Of a stretch of DNA of 64,000 bases, positions 50,259 to 62,405 are shown piece by piece. Made by a program: the position numbers and the translations under genes. Source of the stretch: Ephemerocybe angulata. Taxonomy: Eukaryota > Basidiomycota > Agaricomycetes > Agaricales > Psathyrellaceae. The notes beneath the pieces were generated by a model. It saw only the letters and a program-made list of their open reading frames with translations, made no database searches and had not been told where the DNA came from. Positions within the stretch are counted from its first letter, which is position 1. Every line of letters begins with the position of its first letter. The stretch is taken from assembly GCA_013368325.1 (NCBI GenBank), contig JAACJK010000002.1, positions 124,001-188,000 on the forward strand. Reading direction: 5' to 3'.

Positions 50259-52448
50259 TCATTCGTCTACGAATGTTGGCGGTGGCGGAAGGGTATAGAT
50301 GCCTTTGGATGTCCAACGACCGGCCTCTGTCACAAAACCGTCTAGGAGGACTAGGCTATTTGCACCAGCTAAGGTCCCGCCGCTGCCGAAACCACCTTCA
50401 ACTATCCTGAAGTTTCCATAGGTGTTAATTAGGTGGCGGCCAGAGATCGCTGAGAAACCTGCGTATATAACAGACACATCCTCTCGGCTGCGCTGTATCA
50501 TCTTCCGACTGCGGGCATCCCCGTACAGTGATCCCTCGTGTTCCACAAGTGACCCGTTGGCATCTGACTTCAGGGCGAAGAACTCGACTTGGATCATATC
50601 ACAGTTGAAGAAGTACGCCCTGTCTTTCAGCAGGTCCGCCCTAAGGACAGGGTCACCGCGTACCCCGTTATTTAGAAACAGGCGATATTCAAGGAGTAAT
50701 TGCAGGTAGAGTAGCTTGAACTTTCGTGCTCGATAGGAGAAGATGCGGGGACCATACAACTTCTCATCTATGAGGAGAAATTAGAAGAAGGGCACCTCAG
50801 TCGAAAAAGTATACGTTAACTGACAGATGCGTCGTTCTCGATTTTGTAGGCATTCGGCCTTGTGGAAAGCCTCCCAATCCGAACGCTGGCATTCGCGAGA
50901 GCAGTAAACTGTGGTATGGCACCCCGAACATGCTTTCATATGCTCATCATCATCTTCGAGGTTCAGTGACTCGAGGTGCTGAAAAAGAGGCAGAAAATTT
51001 TGGGAATGAGTGGAGGATAACTAAGGAGAGTAACTTGACGACGTACCTCCACAGAGTCGCACAGGTCATAACTCCCAGGGTTTTGCAGATTTTGGAGAGC
51101 AAAGTCATAGAACCAAAAGGCGCGCAAGAAAGGCTTCCCATAATCTTTGTCTTCATCGAACATTGTCTGAACGTGTTCTGGGAGGGAGCCAATAGCAGAC
51201 TGGATAGCCCCAGTAACTCGCGGGTTGTGTGCTAAACGAATGAGACTGTGCAAAGGATCTCCGTCCGTTCCAGAGTTCCAAGTGTCGAAGGGATTCCCGT
51301 TTCCGGCGTCGCCTGGGCAAAGTAGCGAATACGTGATGATGTTGAGCAAATTCGCGTTCAGGAGCTCTACAGCAAGTTGGGCAATTTCCATCTTCCGAAT
51401 GGTCCTGGGTCCAAATAAGAGGGACGCGATTTCGACTGCGACAGATCCCCCTTTTGGAGTCTGGGACTTTATGTCACAGAATTCGTATGCTATGTTCAGA
51501 GCCTGTGTCGCAAAACGCATCTTGAGAATAATGTGGAAGAACCTAGGACACTTGTCACAGAACAAAACCGCCGTTTCAACGTAGCCACAGACGCGCGTGC
51601 AGTTGAAAGAAGAAGGGCGTTGCTTATGAAGTCGCTTGTAGAACGACGACCAGCGAAAGCACTCCGTGGAAAGTGAGCGGGCGAGCATCTTGAGCGATGC
51701 TTCATCGCAGGAGTTGATCTTCTCAATGAAGAGCTGCCGGGTAGGTTCGTGCGCCATGCACTCGAGGAGAGGGTCGTACTTGCGGGAAACAACAGCCTCG
51801 TACTCGCTAGGGGTGCGGATCGTCTCGCGTTGAAGAGGAGAAGTCGCAGCTTCATCCTTCCAGAGGAAGAGCGAAAAGTCCACTACCCGTTCTTGGGTAG
51901 CAATGTCTGTTGTGTGATGGATTCCACTCAACAGCAGTGACGAGACCTGCGCACCCGCCACACCCGTCAAGCCTGCGCGCCGTGCCATAAGTTGCCGCTT
52001 TATCACAGTCAAACAATGGGACTCACCCTCGACGAACACAAGCCAAGCGAGATAAAAGTCTAGGTGGGGTCGAAGGATTGCAAAAAGCTGCTCTGTCCAA
52101 TCGTCCTTTCTTCGTGCGCGATTCAAAAACCCCTCAAAGCCGGAGAGACACGACTTCATTAGGTTGGTGATGCGATCGGCGTCTCGTTCAGAGAGTTGGC
52201 GAGTCCTTAGCGCAGGGATAAATTCCACGTGTGTCTCGAAGTTTTTAACGAGGACTAGAAGAGCTCGTTTCGCGGAGGCGATGTCCTCAGGCCATTCCTT
52301 CCCCAGTCGTGTTATATGGTCCGTAGAGCCGCGCTCGGCCGCTTGCAGGAGCTGTGATACGAAATGTCGACTCCATGATTGAAAATTGGTTGATAGATGA
52401 AAGCAAACTTACTGCTTCGACCCTCCGCGTAGAACCTCGATGTGCCAT
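50259..52448 (-). CDS. M9: MYND-finger protein
   Basis: Exons 52448..52413, 52351..51047, 50978..50825 and 50767..50259 give 667 aa, phases 0, 0, 1. Exon 1 is MAHRGSTRRVEA. Exon 2 opens LLQAAERGS and ends LCDSVE. Exon 3 opens HLESLN, with an acidic EDDDE stretch before the finger CSGC, VYCSREC, HKAEC. The C-terminal domain keeps the register (IFSYRARKFKLLYL, DARSRKMIQRS, AISGRHLINTYG) but is divergent. No GGCGCTTA element was found in the 550 bp upstream. Function unknown. Confidence 0.86.
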
Positions 52449-52999
52449 GCCGTTGGGCGTAATCAGTATCGTCGACTAGAATAACTTGAACGTGACGGGA
52501 CGGATGAAAAGTCGTGGTGAAGGATGGATGCGAGTTGGACAAGCCAAAAGCTTGGCTCGTGGATAATAATTGGGGCAGAAGAGAGAGCGGCAAGCAGGGG
52601 TTTTCAACTCAATGATACGTCCAGTTTAGTTGGGGTTGCCCACGTCCACGACCCCACCAGAGCCTCCCGAGTCTCGATGCCTCATGGTGCAAGCAAGGCT
52701 TGCCGCTTACATGGTGTGTGATTCCGATTGACTGGGTGAAATTAGGCGAGTAACAGGATCGCTTGGTGCAAAGTCAATAGGTCTTAAATGAGTTCGCTTT
52801 TGTCGCTGTAGCAGAAGAGAAGAAGAACGCCTGTGTAATCTGGGCGAGTGGCAGTGCTACCGAAATTGGTCTTGTTGTTTCCGGAAGCTTTTGATTTCTG
52901 AGCTGGTTGGCATTGTGCACACTGCACATTCACATTTCGGACTCAAACCACCACCCTCCAGCCTATGCTATACAGTCGTTCGTTCGAATCTTCATCGTG
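52449..52999. other. Divergent intergenic region M9 / F-box-LRR gene
   Basis: No gene seen; a plus open frame extends upstream of the chosen F-box start but begins without ATG. Confidence 0.4.
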
Positions 53000-54559
53000 A
53001 TGCTCTCCGATGCCAAGTGCCCTATTACACCCAATATGACGAAGAATGAACGGAAAACGGACGCAATGCAGTCGGAGGCTGCCAAGTTGGCCATGGATAT
53101 CGAAGCCCCCGTTAGCTCATTGTCGCCAGTTCAGCGCTTACCAGTCGAGATACTTGGAATTATATTTACCTTCGCGACACCACCGACCATCAACCCTCTC
53201 ACCAAGAACGCCTTGGTCGATCTGTGCCTCGTTTGCCAAGTCTGGCACCGGGCGATGCAACTGGCCCCTCACATCTGGGCCAGTATCGCGTTGGGGGTCC
53301 TCCCATCAGGCCGGCGGTACATCTATGAAAACCTCATATCCTGGTTCTCCCGCTCGGGCGATTATCCGAAGAGGCTGGAGTTCTATGCCTACCAGGGCGA
53401 TGGCGTCAAGCAAAGCATTTGCATGGCGGCAGCACGGGGGGTGGGTGTTTGCCTGTGCTGTCGAGGTTCCACCTGCATGATTCAAGAGGACGATACAGTT
53501 CTCAGGCTATTGACTGGAGGGCCAGTACTACAGCACTTCACATTTTTTGGGCTACAGGCTTGCTATCACAGATGGATTGAGGCCATGCAACCTCGGGACC
53601 AGTCGTTAAAGCCTCGTCCTTGGGATACGCTGCGGTCATTCGAACTCTCGCTGGAATCCCGACATAGAGCGACCGACCTATGGGATCATTCCCTTCCAAC
53701 ATTTCGCCTTCTACCCCCACTTGTCGACTTTCTTCATCTAGAACCTATATCCCTATCTTGCCTTCCGGATACGGGAATTAGATTGGACATTCCGCCGAGT
53801 ACCCTTGGACGCTTGACATCACTCACTCTCGAGTGTAACTGGAACATCAGCCATACATTCGCATCCCTCCAGCTATGCAGAAACCTCGAAATTCTGATAC
53901 TCGATTATAGCTCCGGGGTCCGCTCCCCTTCCGTACAAGAGCACCGTGTCCTACTTCCCAGCCTTCACACACTTCGTTATAATAACGGCCCGTGGGCCAG
54001 CATGAGCGTCCTCCAGTCCCTCAATACACCTGTACTTCAAGAGCTCCAGGTCAGCGGTGGCACCCCACCCAGCGCGAAGGAGTTCCACAATTTCCTTACA
54101 CAATCGAGATGTACCCAAACTCTCCAACGCCTCCAGCTTTTCTCAGCTCACACATTCCCAATGGGTGACGCCTTCGGGTCCCTTATCTCCAATCTCCCTT
54201 CCCTCTCTCAGCTCACCTTCATAAATTGGGTGATTACCGACAACTTCTTGATGAAGTCACAGGATAGGCCTGCAACTGCTCGGGGAGCGGAGGGGGGAAG
54301 GCCATTTTCTCGGTTACAGCATATGCAGCTGGTGAACACGACCCAACAGTGGAGAATCGACCTTCCTCCAATCCATCGGATCTTCAAAGAGCGCGGACAT
54401 AGTGCATATCCATGTCTCTTGACGTTCGTGAATAAGGCGGAGGTACAAGCTGGAAACGCACCCAAGACATATTCCCCCACTCAGGAACCAGGATATGAAG
54501 AAATGCGGAGCTCCTTGAAGGGACTTGGCGTATTCATGCGCGTGTTGGCCGACAGTTAG
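53000..54559 (+). CDS. F-box protein with leucine-rich-repeat-like region
   Basis: A single exon gives 519 aa from MLSDAKCPITPN. The F-box is at about 45-95 (RLPVEILGIIFTFATP, LVCQVWHRAMQLAPHIWASI), the usual agaric form ending in W. The following 400 residues contain irregular leucine-rich units (LTSLTLECN, LEILILDYS, LHTLRYNN, LQELQVSGG, LQRLQLFSA, LSQLTFINW). These could form a solenoid for substrate binding in an SCF ligase. The start was chosen as the first ATG; upstream open frame lacks coding character. It is not closely related to the F-box genes at 29473 and 32061. Confidence 0.82.
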   Translation: MLSDAKCPITPNMTKNERKTDAMQSEAAKLAMDIEAPVSSLSPVQRLPVEILGIIFTFATPPTINPLTKNALVDLCLVCQVWHRAMQLAPHIWASIALGVLPSGRRYIYENLISWFSRSGDYPKRLEFYAYQGDGVKQSICMAAARGVGVCLCCRGSTCMIQEDDTVLRLLTGGPVLQHFTFFGLQACYHRWIEAMQPRDQSLKPRPWDTLRSFELSLESRHRATDLWDHSLPTFRLLPPLVDFLHLEPISLSCLPDTGIRLDIPPSTLGRLTSLTLECNWNISHTFASLQLCRNLEILILDYSSGVRSPSVQEHRVLLPSLHTLRYNNGPWASMSVLQSLNTPVLQELQVSGGTPPSAKEFHNFLTQSRCTQTLQRLQLFSAHTFPMGDAFGSLISNLPSLSQLTFINWVITDNFLMKSQDRPATARGAEGGRPFSRLQHMQLVNTTQQWRIDLPPIHRIFKERGHSAYPCLLTFVNKAEVQAGNAPKTYSPTQEPGYEEMRSSLKGLGVFMRVLADS

Positions 54560-54972
54560 CAACACATCTTAGACAATACAAGTGCGTAGACCACATGTAT
54601 TTCCACTCTCTCGTAGTTGTACATAGCAAGACCTGTTCCATGTTAGGCTTTAATGGAGCAGTACCGGTTGTACCTTGCATCTGTCTGGTACTCGCGCATG
54701 ACAGACTTTCAGCTTCCCACCTCGCCCACCACGAAGCGCCGAGTCCTCAGTGCCGGCGCTTGATGGAGCAGAGCGGATACATTTGCGGATACAGTCAGTT
54801 TTTTTGGGGGCTCAATACTTAGAGCCTAATAGAGCTCAGTTTTTGATTGATACCGCGTCCTGCTCACCCATGGATTTAACCTGTGTTTGATGTTCAACCA
54901 TAACCCTGAACGCTGCATCTCTTTCTCGTTATTTGCCACGTCGCTTTGACCTCGTCCTGATCCCAGCTCAAA
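54560..54972. other. Intergenic before M10
   Basis: No gene seen; contains CTCAGTGCCGGCGCTTGA at 54746-54763, a weak match to the composite element, about 210 bp before M10. Confidence 0.35.
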
Positions 54973-57308
54973 ATGCCTTCACCGAGACCGATCTATGTGA
55001 GCACTAGTCGCTGTGACAGTCACGTCAATGATCATGCTAACACAACTGACGCGTCGATAGTCTCCCTTCCCCCAACGCATTCCAGCTCATGTGAGGAGTG
55101 CTCAGTTCTAACCCACGCCGAGAATCCCAGCTGATTGTCGTACAGGTTCTCACTGCAGCAAGAGACGGACCGGCACCCTCTGTTGCAAAACTAATCAGTG
55201 GCCTTACCCATGACAACTACACCCTCGAAGTCGTGGACCTCATCCTGCTACCCCTCCACCCAGACAACAGAACCCCGCCTCCACCACGACCGAGGAACCT
55301 TCATCGTATGGACCCGGCCGAAGAGCAACGTTTGCTCAAGCAACTCCAGCAACACCGAGTGCGCGGTGGCAAGGCCCTGTACTGTGCGACGGAGGGCCTG
55401 ATGTCCCTGCTACCGTCCTGTCCACCTGATAAGCGCGAAGCGACAATTACGAAAATCCTTCCCCAGCTCGACAACCTCCTCGAATGGTATATCTACTTCT
55501 TGAAAGGGCAGATACCTCAATCATCCGGCGACGACTCGAATGTTGAATACCGCAATCCATCGCGCCCCTGTACAGCGTTGCTGCATCTCATAGCTGTCGA
55601 CACGAGTTTCAACGACCGACTACTGAATTCCGACCTCACGGATAAAGTCGTCGCCTACGCAATTGCTGCGTGGGCAGCTAGAGGTCCCCGAACAAACGAA
55701 GCATACATATCGTTCGTCATGGGGCATGACAAATGCCCTATCACCCAGCTTCTCTCGACCTTCCTTTCCTCGGACGACGGCCGTCAGCGCGTGTTCGACG
55801 CCATCTGCTACAAGCCTCTATATGAGTCCAAGGCTCTACGCGCAATGGTAATCGAAGGCGCTGTATCTCGGTGCCGGAGTGTAGCGCAGCTCAGCAGGAA
55901 GTCCGTCGAAGACGATCTGAAGGTCTCGCCACCCGGTGGGCGAAAGAAGGTCCCTGCTGTCCAGGCGGTACTGGAGTACCTTCACACCCTCCTAATCGTC
56001 GTCCAGAAGTTTAGCGAGGACCTTGTCATCTCGAGAGAGCTTATGAGGTCCGATTTCTTTGAGGCGATCTGCCGAGCATTACTTGTATGGGTCAAGAAAT
56101 GCCGTCGAGGTCACGAGGAAGCCGTCCCCAAGCAGCGGGCCTTCATTGCTCTTGCGGGCATCCAAGGGATGATTGTCCTCCAGAGCCAGCGCAGTGCCAC
56201 TCTTTGGAGACTATCAGCGTGCGCTGTGGAAGGCACAGTGCGTGGTGGATATGTGGAACTCCTGGTGGAAGGAATGCTAGCAAATCCTTCGAAAGATGCG
56301 CCCGATTCGAAAGTAATCTTGGATACTCTAGAGTTACTGAAGCTCCAGTCTGGGATGCATCCTTCACTTGCGGGACCGCTGTCGTGGAGGATGAGAGAGT
56401 TATACGGCGACAATTACTATAACTCGTCTTCCGTCGGCCTCGAAAAGAGTTCCACCTACCACAAAAAATGGTGCAGCATGGCATTCGATGTGCTGGCGGC
56501 ATCATTCTCCCTCGACAATGGCGAGTTCGGTAGGAACACCCTCATTTGTGATAACATGAAAGTGCGTCATTCTACACCAGCCTATGGTAACCGTTTCTAA
56601 ACGTTCTTTTCAGTGCCCCGGCGATCGAAGGCGATTTAGCCCATCCTTGACATGCTCGAACTGCCATAGTATGATTTACTGCTCCCATGAATGTCAAAAG
56701 GAGGATTGGAGCGCACTTCATCGTGACGAATGTGCTCCTGCCCGACGAGAGTATTACCAAGGTTCGAAACGCCAAATTCATCCCTCCTTCATTTCTAAAT
56801 ATTATTTTTGGCCGTTTTAGCTCGTCATTGCGACAAGCCTCACTACACGCAAGCCAAACGTAAATTCCATGCAGTATACACCGCCCGCCGTGCAGACTGG
56901 GCTACCATGGGTTTGGGCGATATACTACACCAAGAAGATATAGGCGTCGCGACACAAACGCCCAAAGCCCAGCCTGCAATTATCGAGCTTTCCCTTTGGA
57001 GAAATCTGATACACACCATTGAGGAATACATTCAGCTACGGGGTTTATCCATGCAGAGCAACAATGAAGTCCCCCAGTACCACCTTGACAAAAGAATTTG
57101 CGCCCTCCTTTCTTCCTTCACCAAAGAAGATGCAGACATGGGTATCCGGTTGGTCGAAGGCGCCTATCAATTTGGCAACCGAACGATTTTCATCCTGGCC
57201 AAACTTCAAGAGATTCCCGGAGAGGAAGCGCATGCTCACGAGTTGCTGTATAGTATTATGAAATTTGACTCGGTATGTCTCGTTTGCATAATTCGATGGG
57301 TCCAATAA
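54973..57308 (+). CDS. M10: divergent MYND-finger protein with an extra 5' exon
   Basis: Exons 54973..54996, 55061..55090, 55146..56561, 56614..56761 and 56821 to about 57308. Two tiny coding exons (MPSPRPIY and SPFPQRIPAH) replace the single exon 1 of other members; then VLTAARDGP. The long exon ends LICDNMK, and the finger exon opens with Cys (CPGDRRR) and has CSNC, IYCSHEC, HRDEC. The C-terminal region is unlike the others. A GTATGT donor at 57273 and a TAG acceptor could instead add a short last exon ending near 57390; otherwise the frame stops at 57308. About 680 aa. Closest in type to M7. Confidence 0.76.
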
Positions 57309-57380
57309 CTGAGTAGATACCTGCGCCACCAGTGATTCAGATACAGTGTGATTCCCGCTCCATACTAGTATACACCTACA

Positions 57381-59453
57381 CTATATAATAAGATAATCAT
57401 CCCCAAGGTCAGACGCATCTAACACCTTACAGAACCCACCCTGCAAATAGAAGGTCATCGAAGCTCTTTCGAGGCCAAATCTCGCAAATGTAACGACACC
57501 ACACCGACCCATCGCCGAAACGCAGACCGCAAGCACAGCCGAACCATCCTCTGCGATCTGACGCGCCATCGCTTGACTGCGCGCACAATCGAACAGCTCG
57601 AACCCCAATCGCTCGCACATCACAGCCCTCTCGATCGTGTCGCAGTCCACGGTGAATGGATTAAAGGTTGTGTCGATGATGCATACCCTTCTTCTGACCC
57701 ACCCGTCCGAGACTCCCCTCATTCTCGATACTTGATGCATGACAGTTTCCAGGTGCAAGAGATTGAAGACGCGCGTCCGGTGTGATATCGAGGACCCTTT
57801 CAATTGGCGGTCTGAATCGAGTTAGGTCGAGGTAGTATATGGGAGATGAATTAAAGACCAGTGACGTACCTACGAGGTCAACGCGGTTTCGAGTGCATTC
57901 CTCTCGATGGAGCGAATTCCAATCTTCTCCTTGGCATTTGGTTGAGCAGTAGACTGTCGTCTGGCACATCGCACATTCCTTTGGGGCGTCGCCAAGTTCG
58001 TGAGGTTTAGTAGTAGAGTGGTGCTAAGTTGAGAAGAGTGAGGTTAGGGTGCGCGAAAGTCTAGGAAATAATGGCGAGTTACCATGAGAGAGTCACAGAG
58101 GGGAATGCGATCGTTCGGGAAACGGCACAGAGCATCCTGGTAAAACTGGAAGTCGCGAACGAAAGCACCCCAGATTTCGCGGGCGGTGCCGTTCATGGAG
58201 ATGTCCCTCTTGGTCGACGACGAAACTGACATGATTGCGGTATTGAGGGCAGTCGCAATGCGCCTATCGTAGCAGGCATACAGGAGGGCCTTCAAGGGAT
58301 TCATATCTCCTTGAAACCTCCATTCTTCGAAGAGTTCCCCATCTTCCTCTTCATCTCGTGGATAAAGAAGGTCACCAATCACAACCTCGAGAATGCCAGC
58401 TTCAAGAAGTTGAACGATCAGGCGACGCGAGTTGTCTATGAGAAGAATCTCGGTGTTGAACATACTCGTCGCGATCTCGAGCGAAATAGACCCCATAGGT
58501 ATGCGGGAGTCTTTCGCATGGCGAACGCTAAGTGCACCCTGCAAGGCGAGAACTGGAAAGCGAGTCTTGAGCATGATCTTGAAGAACCTAGGGACCTGGC
58601 TGCAGAAAGTAAGGGCGGTGTAGACGTAGGAAGAGAAGGTTGTGCAATCCAATTCGGGACTATCCTTTGGGAGACCCGCAGAAGACTCTGAGCATTCGCG
58701 AGAAAAGGTGTCGCAAAGGCGCTTCAGCGCTTCGGTGGTCGACGAATTCAATTTCCTGAAGAGAGCTTCCCGCGTCGAAGTATAGTGAAGGCACATTCCC
58801 AATGGCTCGAACTTCGGGGCGACGATCTTGTCATATTGCGCTTGAGGGAGCGTCTTGTCTTTCTGCCATCTCCATGGGGTAGTATCCATGAAGATAAACA
58901 GCGACATATCGAGGATGTGGTCCAAAATTTCTGGGTTATCCGTCATGTAGACCCCTGCTTTCAACAAAACCGCCATCCGAGTCGCGGCCTGAGAGCCAGT
59001 CATCATCGGTTCATCAGGAATTGCCAATCGTGGGTTGACCATGAAGAAACGAAACCAAGCGAAGAATTCTCGGAGATATGGGTGGAAGGCGATGGCGACT
59101 TGGTTTGCTTGTGTCTCGGGGGCATGATCCAGGAACTTGAACGCCCCATCCAGCCCTGCCAAAGAGGCCAGCATAAGATCCAAAACACGCTGGAGCTCTG
59201 TGTCTGGTACTTGGGTTTGCAAGCGTTGCAGATGATGCACTTCAGCCTTGAAGTTTTGCAGCAGAATCGTTAATGCTCTTTCGGCCAAGGAGGTGTCGGT
59301 CGGCCATTCCTTCTCTAATCGCCTAAGATGTGATATGGATCCGCGTTCCGCTGCGTTGAGATGCTTGAGAAACAGTGTTCAGGGGAATTCGTCGTCAGTT
59401 CAGACGGCAAACCATACCGCTTCGACCCTGAAATGGGATTGAGTTGGTGGCAT
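57381..59453 (-). CDS. M11: MYND-finger protein
   Basis: Exons 59453..59418, 59363..58083, 58023..57870 and 57811..57381 give 633 aa, phases 0, 0, 1. Exon 1 is MPPTQSHFRVEA. Exon 2 opens HLNAAERGS and ends LCDSLM. Exon 3 opens HHSTT, and the finger is CAMC, VYCSTKC, HREEC. The C-terminal domain starts DRQLKGSSISHRTRVFNLL and has LAVCVSAMGRCGVVTF and LQGGFCKVLDAS. First of three head-to-tail genes M11-M13. Both a TATA box and the composite element are visible upstream. Function unknown. Confidence 0.88.
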
Positions 59454-59515
59454 TTTCCACCTTCCGTCGGGGATGTCGTCTGTCGTTTGAGTTATGAATG
59501 TGCCGGGCTATAGCG

Positions 59516-59521
59516 TTTATA
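59516..59521 (-). promoter_or_regulatory. TATA box of M11
   Basis: TATAAA on the minus strand, about 63 bp before the M11 start. Confidence 0.45.
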
Positions 59522-59734
59522 ATAAGCAGAGCATCTGCAAATGAACATCACCCGTAGATACCTATCCAGTACGAGGTCTTGGCTGCTTTCAACACAAGTC
59601 AACGTGTGGAGGGTCAGTTTCGCGACATAAATGTAGAGGGAGAGAGCCAGTCCGTTGCGCACCAGTCCGATATCTTCGGGCGTGATGGTCGTGCCGTTGA
59701 TGGCGCCGAAGTACTGTTTGTGAAGCAAATAAAA

Positions 59735-59761
59735 GCGAGCCAATCAGCTCTCGGCGCTTAA
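59735..59761 (-). promoter_or_regulatory. Composite promoter element of M11 (best example)
   Basis: Plus strand reads GCGAGCCAATCAGCT then CTCGGCGCTTAA. In gene orientation this is TTAAGCGCC, 8 nt, ATTGGCTCGC, matching M4 and M5 at nearly every position although those genes lie 40 kb away in the other orientation. About 285 bp upstream of the start. Confidence 0.55.
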
Positions 59762-60100
59762 ATTGTCTTATCCTCAACTTGGTTGGTTGCTCAGAGAGCC
59801 TTCGAGCACCTGGTTGACCCCCCACTCTGCAGTACCTAGTGCACTCGGCCTTCCAGAACGCGAAGTCATACCCACTGTTGTTGTCCAAGTCCTGGGGGCA
59901 CTTTAAATTGGCCTGGCAATTTAAGTGTGGCGGCAAGGCAACAATCATGGTACATACTTGTTTCTCGAGTCTCGACCCACCCGTTATCCAGCTTATAGGT
60001 AGGATACCCACAAGGCCTTCAGCTTCTGACGTGAGCAGAAGTCGAATTAATCGAATGAGCCCCCCAATGCCAGCAATTACTTACGCTATATACTAACATC

Positions 60101-62163
60101 TTATTCTTTAACATCAGACACTCTACAAAATCCACCCTGGAGCTGAAGCGCCATCGAAGGCCCCATAGTAAATCTTGCAACCGTCGCGACGCCACAGCGC
60201 CCCGATGCCGATACACAGACCGCAAGGATGCTAGAATCATCTTCCGCCACTTGACGCAGCATCGCCCGACTCCGAGCATCATGGAATTGAAGACGCTTGT
60301 ACAGCTCCGGATTTTCGATCGCGTCGCAGTGCACGGACATGGGGTGGACGGTCCGGTCGAAGATGCACACCATCCCCTTGTGTCGCCCACTGCCGAGTCT
60401 ATGCCTCAACTCCCGGTTCATGATAGCTTCCAAGTGCAGGAGATTGAACACGCGTGTTCGGTGAGATATTGAGGTTCCTGTTAGCTGCCGGTCTGATAGT
60501 TCGACTTGTATTAGCTCATAGCTCATCGAATCGGAGATCCGTCAAAGCCCTACCTATAAGCTCGACACGCCTTCGAGTGCATTCGTATCTATGGAGCGCA
60601 TCCCAGTCCTCTCGTTGGCAATCGATTGAGCAATAGACAGTGGTGCGGCACGTCGAACACTCCTTCGGGGTATCTTGTAGTGCCCCAGCTTTAGTGACAG
60701 CGTGATGCTACGTTAATGAGAGTAAGCTTCGAGATGTGGACCTTAGAAAGGAATGGTACATACCAAAAGAGAGTCGCAGATGGGAATTCTATCGTCCGAA
60801 AGTTGACGCAGAGCAGCTTGGTGAAGCTGGAAGTCGTGAAGGAAAGGACCCCAGATTCGGCGGGCGGAATCGTTCAACGCGATGTCCCTCGTAGTCGTTG
60901 GTGAAAGTGACATAATCGCGGTATTGAGGGCATTCGCAATGTGTCGGTCGTAGCTGGCACACAGGAGAGCCCCCAAGGGATGACCCACATACTCATCAAA
61001 CTTCCATTCGTCAAAGACTTCCCCCTTGTCCCGTGGAGCAAGAAGATCGTCGACTATTATTTCGAGAATGCCGGCTTTGAGAACCTGGGTCACCAAGCGA
61101 CGCGAGTAGTCCACGAGAAGAATTTGCCTGTTGAACAGAACCGTGGATATCTCGAGCGACATGGGCCCCCTTGGCAGGTTGCGGGCTGGAGCGAGGCGCA
61201 CGTCCAAGGCAGCCTTCATGGCGAGAGTCGGAAAGCCAGACTTCATCATGATCTTACAAAACCTTGGGAGCCGGCTGGACAAGGAAAGGGTGAAGAAGAC
61301 GTAGGAAGAGAGGGTTGTACAGTTCACCCCAGGCGTATTTTTGGGTATACCGGCTGAACACTCCAAAAATTCGCGATGAAAGACTTCAAAAAGACGCTTC
61401 AGCGATCGGGTGTTCCACGAACTCAATTTGTTGTAGAGTGCTTCCCGAGTCGGAGTGTTGGGGCGAAGGCACAATCCTAACGGGTTCAACTTCGGGGCGA
61501 CAAGTGTGTCATATTGTTCCTGAGTGAAAATCGCTACAGGCTGGGAATCGGCCGTGAATATGAGCAGCGAAAGGTCAACGATACGCTCCAGGATTTCTGG
61601 GTCCTCCGTCATGTGCATTCCGACCTCCATGAGCGTCCCTAGCCGTGTCGCGGCCTGTAAGCCAGGCGAAATTGGCTGAGGGGGCATTGCCAAGTGTGAT
61701 TTTACCAGAGTGAATCGAAGCCAAGCGAGATAGTACTCCAGATATGGGTGGAAGGTGGCAACTATTTGCTTTGCTTGCATTTCGGGCCCGGAGTCTAGGG
61801 GCCCCAAAGCCCCATTCAAGCCTGCTAAAGATGCCAACGCAATGTCCAATGAACGCTGGAGCTCTTTGTCGGGGGCTTGGGATTCCAAGCGAGGGATATG
61901 GTGGGCTTCAGCCTTGAGATTTCCGAGCAGGATCGTCATCGCTCGTTGGGCCAAAGAGGTGTCGGCCGGCCATTCGAGTTGAAGTCGCTCGAGGTGAGGT
62001 ATGGATCCGCGTTCCGCCGCGTTCAGAAGCTTGGAGTAGGATATATCAATCAGGTTTGCACACGTTCAAATTCAGAGTGCAAGCATACCGCTTCTGCCTT
62101 ACGGTGGGATTGATCATGAGTGGATTGCGGTTTTACGTGGCCCACATTGCCTTTGGGAGGCAT
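60101..62163 (-). CDS. M12: MYND-finger protein
   Basis: Exons 62163..62089, 62029..60764, 60707..60554 and 60492..60101 give 628 aa, phases 0, 0, 1. Exon 1 is 25 codons from MPPKGNVGH to RKAEA, longer than in M11. Exon 2 opens LLNAAERGS and ends IC-DSLL, exon 3 opens HHAVT, and the finger is CSTC, VYCSIDC, HRYEC. The C-terminal domain starts DRQLTGTSISHRTRVFNLL and keeps LAVCVSASGRCGVATVARF, but stops about 12 residues earlier than M11. Function unknown. Confidence 0.87.
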
Positions 62164-62293
62164 TGCGCTAAAGCGTCTGGAATGAGCAGTGTCGTGGCAA
62201 GAGGCAGAGAGCTGGTCCGGTTCCCTCGGGTTGCCGGCTTTTGCCGGTCGATGGTGCTGGAGGTCGTTTGCCAGGGAGCGCTCAGCCAAACAC

Positions 62294-62314
62294 GAGCCAT
62301 GAGCTCGGCGCTAA
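62294..62314 (-). promoter_or_regulatory. Composite promoter element of M12
   Basis: Plus strand GAGCCATGAGCTCGGCGCTAA; like the M11 element with a 2 nt shorter spacer and CCATG for CCAAT. About 130 bp before the M12 start. Confidence 0.4.
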
Positions 62315-62405
62315 TTCAAGATTCCAAGAAATGCATGATGCCGACCTGGCACCGACCAAGTTTGGCACCACACTAGCTAGGTATTACGCCGAAGTCTATG
62401 CTGCA

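Larger units (their letters stand above)
59454..60100. other. Intergenic between M11 and M12
   Basis: Holds the M11 promoter and the M12 3' flank. A minus-strand open frame at 59743-59492 looks mildly coding-like but has no recognisable family and overlaps the promoter. Confidence 0.4.

Noticed and set aside
59492..59743. 83-residue minus-strand frame upstream of M11
   Set aside because: It begins without ATG, overlaps the M11 promoter element and TATA box, and resembles no family I know; too weak to call a gene.
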